DNA from: Elusimicrobia bacterium RIFCSPHIGHO2_02_FULL_57_9
GTDB lineage: Bacteria > Elusimicrobiota > Elusimicrobia > UBA1565 > UBA9628
Assembly (NCBI GenBank): GCA_001800015.1
Contig: MGUO01000198.1
Location: 10,272 to 21,162 of the forward strand
Length of the DNA: 10,891 nucleotides
Direction of reading: 5' to 3'
A program made the translations under genes and the position numbers. Under the pieces are notes generated by a model. It was given only the letters and a program-made list of their open reading frames with translations, was not told the DNA's origin and did not search any database. The first letter of the stretch is position 1. Each line of letters starts with the position of its first letter. This document shows, one piece after another, positions 1 to 6,336 of this stretch.

Positions 1-1
1 G

Positions 2-895
2 CTGGCCGCGCTTGAGTCTCGGGAGCAGCTTAGGGAAGTGCTCACGCTCGCCGATATGGTATTCATCACCGCGGGCATGGGGGGAGGCACTGGAACGGGC
101 GGCGCGCCGGTGGTCGCGGGCCTGGCCCGAGAGATGGGGGCTTTAACCGTCGGGGTCGTCACCAGGCCTTTTGACTTCGAAAAACTCAACCGTGCGAATA
201 TCGCGGAGCAAGGCATTCAGGAAATGCGCAAGAATGTGGACACGCTGCTGGTGATTCCCAATCAACGCCTGCTCGATATCATCGACACCGATACAACGGC
301 GGAATCCGCCTTCCGATTGGCCGACGATGTCCTGCGCAAATCCATCCAATCAATTTCAGACGTCATTACCGTCTCGGGCGCCATCAACATGGATTTAAAC
401 GACCTCCGGGCTGTAATGAAAGGCGCGGGCGAGGCCTTGATCGGCCTGGGAGAAGCCTCGGGAGCCGGCCGGGCCACCAAGGCGGCTAAGGCGGCGATCC
501 ATTCGCCTTTGCTTGAAAACGTCGTTATGGACGGGGCCAAGGGGCTGATCGTCAATATCACGGGGCGCAAGGCGACCCTCAAGCTCTCCGAGATAGACGA
601 GGCCATGGGGCTTATTGCGGGGGCGGCCAGCCAGGACGCCAAGATCAAGATGGGCAAGGCCTACGATGAATCGCTGGGTGACGCCATCCGCATTACCGTG
701 ATCGCCACCGGATTTCCGCCGCGCCGCTCCCGCAATCTCTTGCGGGCGGGCTTTCGCCCGAAGCTTTACGGAGTTAATCCCCAGCGGCGCGACCATCTAT
801 TGGAACCGGGCGAGCCGCAGCCCTCGGCAGATGGCCTTCCAGAGGACTTGACCAAGCCGGCGTTCATGCGCCTTAAAGTGAGGAAATTGCGATAG
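2..895 (+). CDS. ftsZ: Cell division protein FtsZ (5' end missing)
   Basis: This is the tubulin-like GTPase that polymerises into the division ring at midcell. The window opens inside the gene, in frame from base 2, and roughly the first 80 residues are missing. The tubulin signature GGGTGTG lies at 80-100. The T7-loop motif NxDxxD (N-M-D-L-N-D, 386-403), which supplies the catalytic aspartates to the neighbouring subunit, is intact. The globular core ends near ATGF (about 703-714). A linker of about 42 residues rich in Pro and Arg follows, then a conserved C-terminal peptide, DLTKPAFMR (845-871), the usual docking site for membrane anchors such as FtsA. A strongly basic tail ends the protein. 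The residue after the signature is Gly, where Ala or Ser is usual. The stop is 2 bases before the next start, so the two are probably cotranscribed. The in-frame GTG at 38 is internal, not a real start. Confidence 0.97.
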   Translation: MAALESREQLREVLTLADMVFITAGMGGGTGTGGAPVVAGLAREMGALTVGVVTRPFDFEKLNRANIAEQGIQEMRKNVDTLLVIPNQRLLDIIDTDTTAESAFRLADDVLRKSIQSISDVITVSGAINMDLNDLRAVMKGAGEALIGLGEASGAGRATKAAKAAIHSPLLENVVMDGAKGLIVNITGRKATLKLSEIDEAMGLIAGAASQDAKIKMGKAYDESLGDAIRITVIATGFPPRRSRNLLRAGFRPKLYGVNPQRRDHLLEPGEPQPSADGLPEDLTKPAFMRLKVRKLR

Positions 896-897
896 CT

Positions 898-1989
898 ATG
901 GCACTCGACCTGCAGGGACTGTTGCAAACCTTGGTGGACAAGAGAGGAAGCGATCTGCACATCCGCGCCGGCGGGCCGGCCTATATGCGCGTTGACGGTC
1001 AATTGCTCCAGGCGGCCGGCGAGCCGCTGAGCCAAGCCCAGGTAGATGCAATGCTTCAGACGGTGGTAACCCCTAGAGCCAGGAAGCTTTTCGAGAAGCA
1101 CGGCGAATGCGATTTTTCCTTCCAGGCGGGAGAGACCGCGCGTTTCCGCGTGAACGCCTTCCGACAAAGACAAAGGTTGTGCTTGGCCATCCGTTTGATT
1201 TCCACCAATATCCCCACCCTTCAGGACCTGCGTCTTCCCATCGCCACCATGCGCAAGATCGCCGACCACAGCCGGGGGCTGGTGCTGGTCACCGGCATCA
1301 CGGGAGCCGGGAAATCCTCCACTTTGGCCGCGATGGTCGAATATATCAATGAGACGCGCTCCGAGCACATCATCACCATTGAGGATCCCATCGAGTTCAT
1401 CCATAAGGACAAAAAATCCATCATGAGCCAGCGCGAGGTCGGCGAGGACACCGAAAGCTTCGCGGACAGCCTGCGCATGGCCATGCGCCAAGACCCCGAC
1501 GTCATCCTGGTGGGCGAAATGCGCGATCTGGAGACGACTTCGGCGGCGCTGACGGCCGCCCAGACCGGACATCTTGTTTTCGCAACCTTGCATACTATCG
1601 ATGCTATTCAGACCATATCGCGCATCATTGATCTTTATCCTCCCCACCAGCAGGCTTTGATCCGCATTCAGTTGGCCGAGAGCCTTAGGGCCGTGGTCAG
1701 CCAGCGGCTTTTGCCCTGCACCAAGGGCGGCCGCGTCCCCGCGGTTGAGATTCTGGTCGTAACGGCGCACGTCAAGAAGCTGATCGAGGAAAATAATTCC
1801 AGCGGCATCACCCAGGCCTGCGCCAAGGGACAGTTTTACGGAATGCAGACTTTTAATCAATCCCTGGTCAAATTATTCAAGGATGGCCTGGTCATCGAGG
1901 CGGATATCATGGAAGCCGCTTCCAGCCCGGATGACGTCAAGCTGGCGCTTAGGGGCATAGAGCAGGAAATAAAACCGGGGTTAGGTTAA
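898..1989 (+). CDS. pilT: Type IV pilus retraction ATPase, PilT family
   Basis: This is a 363-residue cytoplasmic secretion ATPase of the PilT group, which forms hexamers that power pilus retraction. The length is normal for PilT. The N-terminal PAS-like domain (about 1-105, starting with the typical GSDLHIR stretch) is followed by the RecA-like core. The core has Walker A GITGAGKSS (133-141), Asp box IEDPIEF (161-167), QREVGEDT (178-185), Walker B DVILVGE (201-207) and His box TGHLVFATLH (223-232). The QREVGED and VGEMRDLET stretches favour PilT over PilU or PilB. The C-terminal AIRNLIRE motif needed for retraction is replaced by HVKKLIEE (291-298), while the later GMQTFNQSL (315-323) is conserved. 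GAGGA at 880-884 is a possible but distant (13 base) ribosome site inside ftsZ. No other pilus genes are in view. The family call is firm; true retraction activity is inferred. Confidence 0.92.
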   Translation: MALDLQGLLQTLVDKRGSDLHIRAGGPAYMRVDGQLLQAAGEPLSQAQVDAMLQTVVTPRARKLFEKHGECDFSFQAGETARFRVNAFRQRQRLCLAIRLISTNIPTLQDLRLPIATMRKIADHSRGLVLVTGITGAGKSSTLAAMVEYINETRSEHIITIEDPIEFIHKDKKSIMSQREVGEDTESFADSLRMAMRQDPDVILVGEMRDLETTSAALTAAQTGHLVFATLHTIDAIQTISRIIDLYPPHQQALIRIQLAESLRAVVSQRLLPCTKGGRVPAVEILVVTAHVKKLIEENNSSGITQACAKGQFYGMQTFNQSLVKLFKDGLVIEADIMEAASSPDDVKLALRGIEQEIKPGLG

Positions 1990-2048
1990 AAGAGTTCTTT
2001 TAGAAGTTTGACGCCCGCTCAAGCCGCAGGCGTAACGGGGGCTATCAC
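1990..2048. other. Largest spacer, with a -35-like element and two small inverted repeats
   Basis: This 59-base gap is the only non-overlapping spacer of any size in the window. It contains TTGACG (2008-2013), one base from the consensus -35. At a 17-base spacing the matching -10 would be CGTAAC (2031-2036), which is poor. There are two small inverted repeats: TTCT/AGAA (1995-1998 and 2002-2005) and ACGCC/GGCGT (2011-2015 and 2029-2033). Neither is followed by a T-run, so this is not a rho-independent terminator. A G-rich patch (2036-2041) sits before the ATG at 2049. The gap may hold a weak promoter for the downstream genes, but this is not established. Confidence 0.25.
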
Positions 2049-2759
2049 ATGTTCGCAGAGGGATACATAGGAATCGCGGGAACCATCGGAGTGGGCAAGT
2101 CCACGCTCACGACTGATTTGGCGCGGGCTCTGAATTTCGAGCCGATCCTGGAGGAAGTGGACGGCAATCCGTATCTGGACAGTTTCTACAGCGATATGAA
2201 GGGCTACGGCACCATGATGCAGGTCTGGCTGCTCAATCATCGCTTCCGCCAGCACCGGGAGTTCGTCACCCGAATCAGCCTGGGCAAAATCCGAGGCGTG
2301 GTCCAGGACCGGACTATTTGGGAAGACACCATTTTCGCGCGCATGCTCAACGCGCATCCCGATAAAATAATTTCCGATCTGGATTACAACACCTATCTGG
2401 ATCTTTTCGACAACATGGTTCTGCGCGAGCTGGTTTTCCCCCAACTGCTGATTTATCTCGATATAAAGCCGGAGACGGCCATTACCCGCATCCATTCCCG
2501 CGGCCGGGCCATGGAGCAGTCCATTACCCTCGATTACCTGACGGCCTTGATGAAGAACTACGAGCAGTTTATCCAGGAAATGGAAGGCGCCGGGGTTCGC
2601 GTATTGCGTTTGGATTGGGAAAATTTCCGCTCCGTCTCCGATGTGGCGCGGCTGGTTCATGAATATTCGCTTAAGCCCTCCAGCTTCACTAAATGGGTCA
2701 GGCCGCTTAGGCGCGCGCCTGTGACGATCAAGCCTGTTGCCGCGAATGTCAATGTCTGA
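2049..2759 (+). CDS. Deoxynucleoside kinase (dNK / deoxyadenosine-deoxyguanosine kinase family)
   Basis: This cytoplasmic salvage enzyme phosphorylates deoxynucleosides at the 5' position using ATP. At 236 residues it is close to the usual family length of about 205-230. Visible motifs are the P-loop GTIGVGKST (11-19), the substrate-pocket EEVDGNPYLDSFY (35-47), the DR-containing DRTIWED (87-93), and the arginine-rich LID RIHSRGRAMEQ (147-157) after the strand LLIYLDI (133-139). The EEVDGNPYLD and DRTIWED forms resemble bacterial dAK/dGK-type kinases more than thymidine kinase 2-type ones, but substrate choice cannot be read from sequence. A basic tail of about 25 residues follows the fold. 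The ATG start is chosen because it lies 6 residues before the first beta strand; its ribosome site is weak. The stop is in the same reading frame as hisC, three codons upstream of its ATG. It may work with the nearby (d)CMP kinase on dNTP supply. Confidence 0.9.
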   Translation: MFAEGYIGIAGTIGVGKSTLTTDLARALNFEPILEEVDGNPYLDSFYSDMKGYGTMMQVWLLNHRFRQHREFVTRISLGKIRGVVQDRTIWEDTIFARMLNAHPDKIISDLDYNTYLDLFDNMVLRELVFPQLLIYLDIKPETAITRIHSRGRAMEQSITLDYLTALMKNYEQFIQEMEGAGVRVLRLDWENFRSVSDVARLVHEYSLKPSSFTKWVRPLRRAPVTIKPVAANVNV

Positions 2760-2765
2760 TGCGTG

Positions 2766-3875
2766 ATGGCTATCGATATTCTTCCCAGACGCTGCCTGCG
2801 CGGGGTTACCCCCTATTCGCCGGGCAAATCCATCGCTTCGGTTCAGCGCGAGCTGGGGCTTAAATACGTCGTAAAACTGGCCTCCAACGAGAATCCCCTG
2901 GGGCCCTCTCCCCGGGCGATGTCGGTTTATCGCCGGGCCGAAAAACAATGCGCGCTTTATCCCGAGGGAGCCAGTCCCCAACTGCGCCAGGCCGTCGCCC
3001 GCTTCCACAAGCTTAACGCCGATTGCGTGGTGGTAGGCAACGGGTCCGACGAGCTGATCCGCCTGCTCTGCGAGGCCTTTATCGAACCGGATGACGACGT
3101 TGTCGTGTCGCAGTATGGTTTTATTCGCTTCCGCCAGCAGGCCGCTTTAATGGGGGGACGCGTTCTCGAGATCCCCATGGTTGATTGGACGCATGACCTG
3201 CAGACCATGGCCATGGCTGCCAGCGCCAGAACTAAAATCATTTTCGTGGCCAACCCCAACAATCCTACCGGCACTTATAACAGCGAAGAGGAGGTCCGCC
3301 GCCTCTTGGACGCTGCCCCCTCCTCCTGCCTCGTAGTGCTCGACGAGGCTTATTGCCAATTCGCCGCGCAGTGGGATGATTACCCAAAAAGCGTGCCTGG
3401 GTTGCTTAAGGAATACGACAATTTGGTGGTGTTAAGGACCTTCTCCAAGGTTTACGGCTTGGCGGGCTTGCGCGTCGGCTACGGCCTGGCTAATCCGGAA
3501 ATACTGAGCTGGCTTGACCGCATCCGCATGCCATTCAACGTGAACCTTCCCGCCCAACAGGCCTGCACCGAGGCTCTTAGAGACGCGGCTTTCGTGCGCC
3601 GCAGCGTCGCTTTGGCTTTAAGCGGCCGCGAGAATTTAAGCGTTTCCTTGCGCGAGCTTGGCTTCGCGGTTCAGGACGGCGCGACTAATTTTCTATTCGC
3701 GCGCTCTCCTATCCCCGGCCGCGAGCTTTTTAAGGCGCTGCTTAAACGCGGGGTCATTATCCGTCCGTTGGATGAATACGGCCTGAGCGAACATGTGCGT
3801 ATTTCCGTAGGCAATCGCGCCGAAAACCGGACGCTGCTGGGGGCCCTTAAGCAAGTCCTAGGGGTCGCGGTTTGA
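2766..3875 (+). CDS. hisC: Histidinol-phosphate aminotransferase (HisC-like, class I/II PLP enzyme)
   Basis: HisC is a fold-type I PLP aminotransferase that moves an amino group from glutamate to imidazole acetol phosphate in histidine synthesis. Counting from the ATG, the protein has 369 residues, typical of the family. Motifs are SNENPLGPS (40-48), the GNGSDE cofactor loop (91-96), NPNNPTG (163-169), LDEAY (192-196), the Schiff-base lysine in TFSKVYGLAGLRVGYG (K228), and the substrate-carboxylate arginine in VRISVG (R345). A GTG one codon earlier (2763) is an equally possible start. No good Shine-Dalgarno precedes it, so translation may depend on re-initiation from the kinase upstream. No other histidine genes are present. 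HisC relatives can also transaminate aromatic keto acids (phenylpyruvate, 4-hydroxyphenylpyruvate), and that role cannot be excluded here. The stop overlaps the next start by 4 bases. Confidence 0.92.
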   Translation: MAIDILPRRCLRGVTPYSPGKSIASVQRELGLKYVVKLASNENPLGPSPRAMSVYRRAEKQCALYPEGASPQLRQAVARFHKLNADCVVVGNGSDELIRLLCEAFIEPDDDVVVSQYGFIRFRQQAALMGGRVLEIPMVDWTHDLQTMAMAASARTKIIFVANPNNPTGTYNSEEEVRRLLDAAPSSCLVVLDEAYCQFAAQWDDYPKSVPGLLKEYDNLVVLRTFSKVYGLAGLRVGYGLANPEILSWLDRIRMPFNVNLPAQQACTEALRDAAFVRRSVALALSGRENLSVSLRELGFAVQDGATNFLFARSPIPGRELFKALLKRGVIIRPLDEYGLSEHVRISVGNRAENRTLLGALKQVLGVAV

Positions 3876-4561
3876 AAAAGCGGAAGAAGGGCTGGATCAT
3901 CGCCATGGATGGCCCTGCGGGGGTCGGCAAGTCCACGGTCGGCCATCTTGTGGGCAAGGCCTTGGGTTATCATTTCATCAATACGGGGGAGATGTACCGC
4001 GCCCTGACCTGGAAGGCGCTTGAGGCCTCAGTCGATCTCAATGATGAGAAAAAGGTGCTGGCTCTGGCCAAGCGCCTGCGCTGGGAATTCCGTTTGACCG
4101 AGGAGGGAACGACGCTGCGAACCTATATCGACGGCCAGGGCGTGAGCGCCCAGATCCGTGATGAGCGCGTCAGCCGGTCTTCAAGTCTGGTGGCGGCTAA
4201 CCCGGGGGTGCGCCAATTGCTTTGCCGGCTGCAGCGCAGGCTCGGAAACGACGGTGGCATCGTGATGGAGGGCCGCGATATCGCCACCAACGTATTCCCG
4301 GATGCAAATTTTAAAATTTATCTGGATGCCTCAATCGAGGAGCGGGCTCGCCGCCGCTACCGCCAGCTTAAGGCGGCGGGCCAAGCAGCCAACCGGCGCA
4401 AAATCCGCGAGGCGATATTGACCCGCGATCTTAACGACATCAAGCGCAAGATCAATCCCCTCAGCCAGGCCCCCGACGCACTCGTCATCGATTCGACCCA
4501 GCTGACTCTGCGCCAAGTGAGCCGCAAGATTTTGCGTCATATAAAACAGCATGCCCGATGA
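3872..4561 (+). CDS. cmk: (d)CMP kinase
   Basis: Cytidylate kinase phosphorylates CMP and dCMP with ATP, feeding RNA, DNA and CDP-lipid synthesis. The protein has 229 residues, normal for the family. Motifs are P-loop GPAGVGKST (14-22), TGEMYR (38-43), VSAQIRDERVS in the CMP-binding domain (91-101), EGRDIATNVFPDA (133-145) and the LID RDLNDIKRK (185-193). Two usually fixed positions differ: TGAMYR is TGEMYR, and EGRDIGTVVFP is EGRDIATNVFP. The start is a TTG overlapping the hisC stop (TTGA, 3872-3875), with AGGGG at 3859-3863 as ribosome site. The next candidate, ATG at 3905, would remove the strand leading into the P-loop, so the TTG is preferred. The 3' end overlaps the acyltransferase gene by 11 bases. 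A cmk-acyltransferase-rpsA order recurs in many bacteria. Confidence 0.94.
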   Translation: MKKRKKGWIIAMDGPAGVGKSTVGHLVGKALGYHFINTGEMYRALTWKALEASVDLNDEKKVLALAKRLRWEFRLTEEGTTLRTYIDGQGVSAQIRDERVSRSSSLVAANPGVRQLLCRLQRRLGNDGGIVMEGRDIATNVFPDANFKIYLDASIEERARRRYRQLKAAGQAANRRKIREAILTRDLNDIKRKINPLSQAPDALVIDSTQLTLRQVSRKILRHIKQHAR

Positions 4562-5156
4562 ATTTCCGGTTGACTCGCCCCCCTGGCTGCGCCGCATATC
4601 TCAGGCCTTGCTCTGGACGCTGGTCCGGCTTTTTTGGAAGCCCAAGATTTCAGGGTTCGAGCATCTGCCCCGGAGCGGCCCCGTGATCATCGCCGCCAAC
4701 CATGTCGCCTTGATCGACGGCCTCTTGCTGATCATGCTCGCCGGCACCGCGCGTTATACCTACGGCTTGGCCAAGGCCGAGCTTTTCCGCATTCCTTTTT
4801 TAGGATGGTATTTTAGGAGATCCGGGATCATTCCCTTGAACCGCAAAGGCGACGTCGCAGCCATGCGCGCCTCCATCGATTTGTTGCGGCGCGGAGCCTG
4901 CGTGGGCCTGTTTCCCGAGGGAACCAGGAATAAAACGGGGCTGCCCATGCGGCCTAAGGCCGGGGTGGCCTTTTTGGCCGGTTATAGCGGCGCCACGGTG
5001 ATTCCCGCCCGATTTTTGGGCAGCGACCAATTTTGGCGCCTTCGTCCCTTTGAGCTGCGGCTGGCTCCCGGCCTTAAGTTCGCGGGGAATGTCGAGAATC
5101 GCGACGAATGCCTGGGTTTTGCCCAGAAAGTCATGGATATTATTTTTTCACTATAA
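4551..5156 (+). CDS. plsC: 1-acyl-sn-glycerol-3-phosphate acyltransferase (PlsC-type)
   Basis: This membrane-associated enzyme acylates lysophosphatidic acid to phosphatidic acid, the common precursor of phospholipids. It has 201 residues, at the short end of the PlsC range. Acyltransferase block I is NHVALID (50-56), with catalytic His51 and Asp56. Block II is around GWYFRRSGIIPLNR (85-98). Block III, the phosphate-binding site, is FPEGTR (121-126). Block IV is VIPARF (150-155). Hydrophobic stretches near residues 17-29 and 43-64 would let it sit on the inner membrane face. The start lies within the cmk 3' end, and no convincing Shine-Dalgarno precedes it, which suggests translational coupling. 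The donor (acyl-ACP or acyl-CoA) and exact acceptor are not readable from sequence; a related lipid acyltransferase is possible. A perfect TATAAT overlaps its stop codon. Confidence 0.9.
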   Translation: MPDEFPVDSPPWLRRISQALLWTLVRLFWKPKISGFEHLPRSGPVIIAANHVALIDGLLLIMLAGTARYTYGLAKAELFRIPFLGWYFRRSGIIPLNRKGDVAAMRASIDLLRRGACVGLFPEGTRNKTGLPMRPKAGVAFLAGYSGATVIPARFLGSDQFWRLRPFELRLAPGLKFAGNVENRDECLGFAQKVMDIIFSL

Positions 5157-5157
5157 T
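5152..5157 (+). promoter_or_regulatory. Candidate -10 element (TATAAT) for rpsA
   Basis: A perfect sigma-70 -10 hexamer overlaps the plsC stop codon. It sits in an AT-rich patch (about 5136-5160) that stands out from the GC-rich surroundings. A start about 7 bases downstream would give an rpsA leader of roughly 15 bases that still holds the Shine-Dalgarno. There is no matching -35: the hexamer at 17-base spacing is AGTCAT (5129-5134). There is no TGn extended -10 either. A chance match in an AT-rich patch is possible. Confidence 0.35.
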
Positions 5158-5168
5158 TAAACCACCCT

Positions 5169-5173
5169 AGGAG
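5169..5173 (+). promoter_or_regulatory. Strong Shine-Dalgarno of rpsA (AGGAG)
   Basis: AGGAG lies 5 bases before the ATG at 5179. It is the clearest ribosome-binding site in the window and fixes the rpsA start. It fits a highly expressed ribosomal protein gene and contrasts with the weak or absent sites before dNK, hisC and plsC. Confidence 0.75.
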
Positions 5174-5178
5174 AAGTT

Positions 5179-6336
5179 ATGGATATCGAGAATGAAACCA
5201 TGGAAGCCCTGCTGGCTCAACAGGCGGCCGTATCGAAGAAATTGGCCGATAAGGAGATTGCCTGGGTCAAGGTGATCCAGGTCAGCCAGGAGGAAGTTCT
5301 AGTCGACATTGGCGAGAAACGCGACGGCATTGTGCCCCGCTCGGAATTCGATCAGCCTCCCGCGGCGGGGCAGCGCATCCCGGTGGTCTTGGCCGGCTCC
5401 AGGAGAGACGGAAGCGCCACGTTGTCTTATAAGCGGGCCCAGGCCCAACTCGGCTGGCAGAACGCGGTTAAGGCTTTTAATGAAAAAGTGCGGGTGCGGG
5501 GGCAGGTCCGTTCTTCCATAAAGGGGGGTTTTTTAGTCGATGTCGGCGGCGTCACCGGGTTTTTGCCCGCCTCGCTCTCCGACCTCAGGCCGGTGCGCAG
5601 TCCCCAGCGCATGATCGGCATGGGCGTGCGCTGCTATATCATCGAACTGAACCAGGATAAAAAGCAGGTGGTGCTTTCGCGCAAGGCGGTTCTTGAAGAG
5701 GAAGCGGCAAAAAGAAGGACTAGGATTCTTTCCGAATTAAAGGTGGGCCAAGTCTGCGTGGGACGCATCGTGAAAGCCGGCCCCCTAGGCTTGACCGTGG
5801 ATATCGGGGGCGTGGAGGGGTTTGTGCGCGCGGCCGATATCGCTTGGGGCGCCCAGAAATCGAGCCATGAGCGCGGCACGAAGCTTAAGGTGAAGGTTCT
5901 CGCCAAACCTATGGCGGCTAACGCCAATTCTGAAGGCCGCCAGGGCGAGCCGGCCGCCGTCGGCACGGCCCTTTTATTGGGAATCAAGCAGTTAACGTCC
6001 AATCCCGCCGATGCCATCCGCAAGAAGTATCCCCCGAAAACCGCGATTCAGGGCAAAGTGCTGGAAGCCGGCGCCGCCGGGGTGAAAATCTTTCTGGATG
6101 CCAAGATATCCGCTGTCTGCCCGCCGGCCGAAACCGACCCGGATGCCCCTTGCAAAGCCGGCGACCGTATTTCGTGCGTTGTGACGGGAATTAATCCGGA
6201 TACCTTCGATCTCGTTGTTTCAATCAACAAGTTCAATGAGATACGGGACCGCAAAAAAGTCGCCCAATATCTCAAAGCGCCGCCGCCTTTGACGCTGGGG
6301 CAGCTGCTTTCTCCTCAGGAAGAAGATAAGCCCTGA
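5179..6336 (+). CDS. rpsA: 30S ribosomal protein S1 (four S1 domains)
   Basis: S1 binds mRNA on the small ribosomal subunit and helps start translation of structured or weakly led messages. The protein has 385 residues, near the four-domain forms (about 400) and well short of the six-domain E. coli form (557). S1/OB-fold domains lie at about 26-86, 103-169, 187-272 and 286-351. Domain 2 carries the hallmark GGFLVDVGGVTGFLPASL (116-133), typical of true S1 rather than other OB-fold proteins. Domain 3 contains IVKAGPLGLTVDIGGVEGF and ends LGIKQLTSNPA, but has an insertion of about 20 residues (about 243-262). Domain 4 is diverged and includes two cysteines (314, 325) absent from typical repeats. 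A charged tail (EEDKP) ends the protein. The gene has its own strong Shine-Dalgarno and perhaps its own promoter. Its stop overlaps the next start (TGATG). Confidence 0.92.
   Translation: MDIENETMEALLAQQAAVSKKLADKEIAWVKVIQVSQEEVLVDIGEKRDGIVPRSEFDQPPAAGQRIPVVLAGSRRDGSATLSYKRAQAQLGWQNAVKAFNEKVRVRGQVRSSIKGGFLVDVGGVTGFLPASLSDLRPVRSPQRMIGMGVRCYIIELNQDKKQVVLSRKAVLEEEAAKRRTRILSELKVGQVCVGRIVKAGPLGLTVDIGGVEGFVRAADIAWGAQKSSHERGTKLKVKVLAKPMAANANSEGRQGEPAAVGTALLLGIKQLTSNPADAIRKKYPPKTAIQGKVLEAGAAGVKIFLDAKISAVCPPAETDPDAPCKAGDRISCVVTGINPDTFDLVVSINKFNEIRDRKKVAQYLKAPPPLTLGQLLSPQEEDKP

Noticed and set aside
38..40. GTG at 38 as the start of the first gene
   Set aside because: The frame continues upstream to the window edge with normal FtsZ sequence, so the gene is truncated by the window rather than starting here.
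766..1860. Open reading frame of 364 codons on the minus strand opposite ftsZ and pilT
   Set aside because: It lies wholly opposite two well-supported genes. Its translation has no recognisable motif, and GC-rich coding DNA commonly leaves such antisense frames open.
2019..3008. Open reading frame of 329 codons on the minus strand opposite the deoxynucleoside kinase and hisC
   Set aside because: Same reasoning: the plus-strand frames carry clear P-loop and PLP motifs, and the antisense product looks like a codon-bias shadow.
5112..5149. Rho-independent terminator between plsC and rpsA
   Set aside because: The stem is only 5 bp and the T-run begins about 14 bases after it, so it does not fit an intrinsic terminator.
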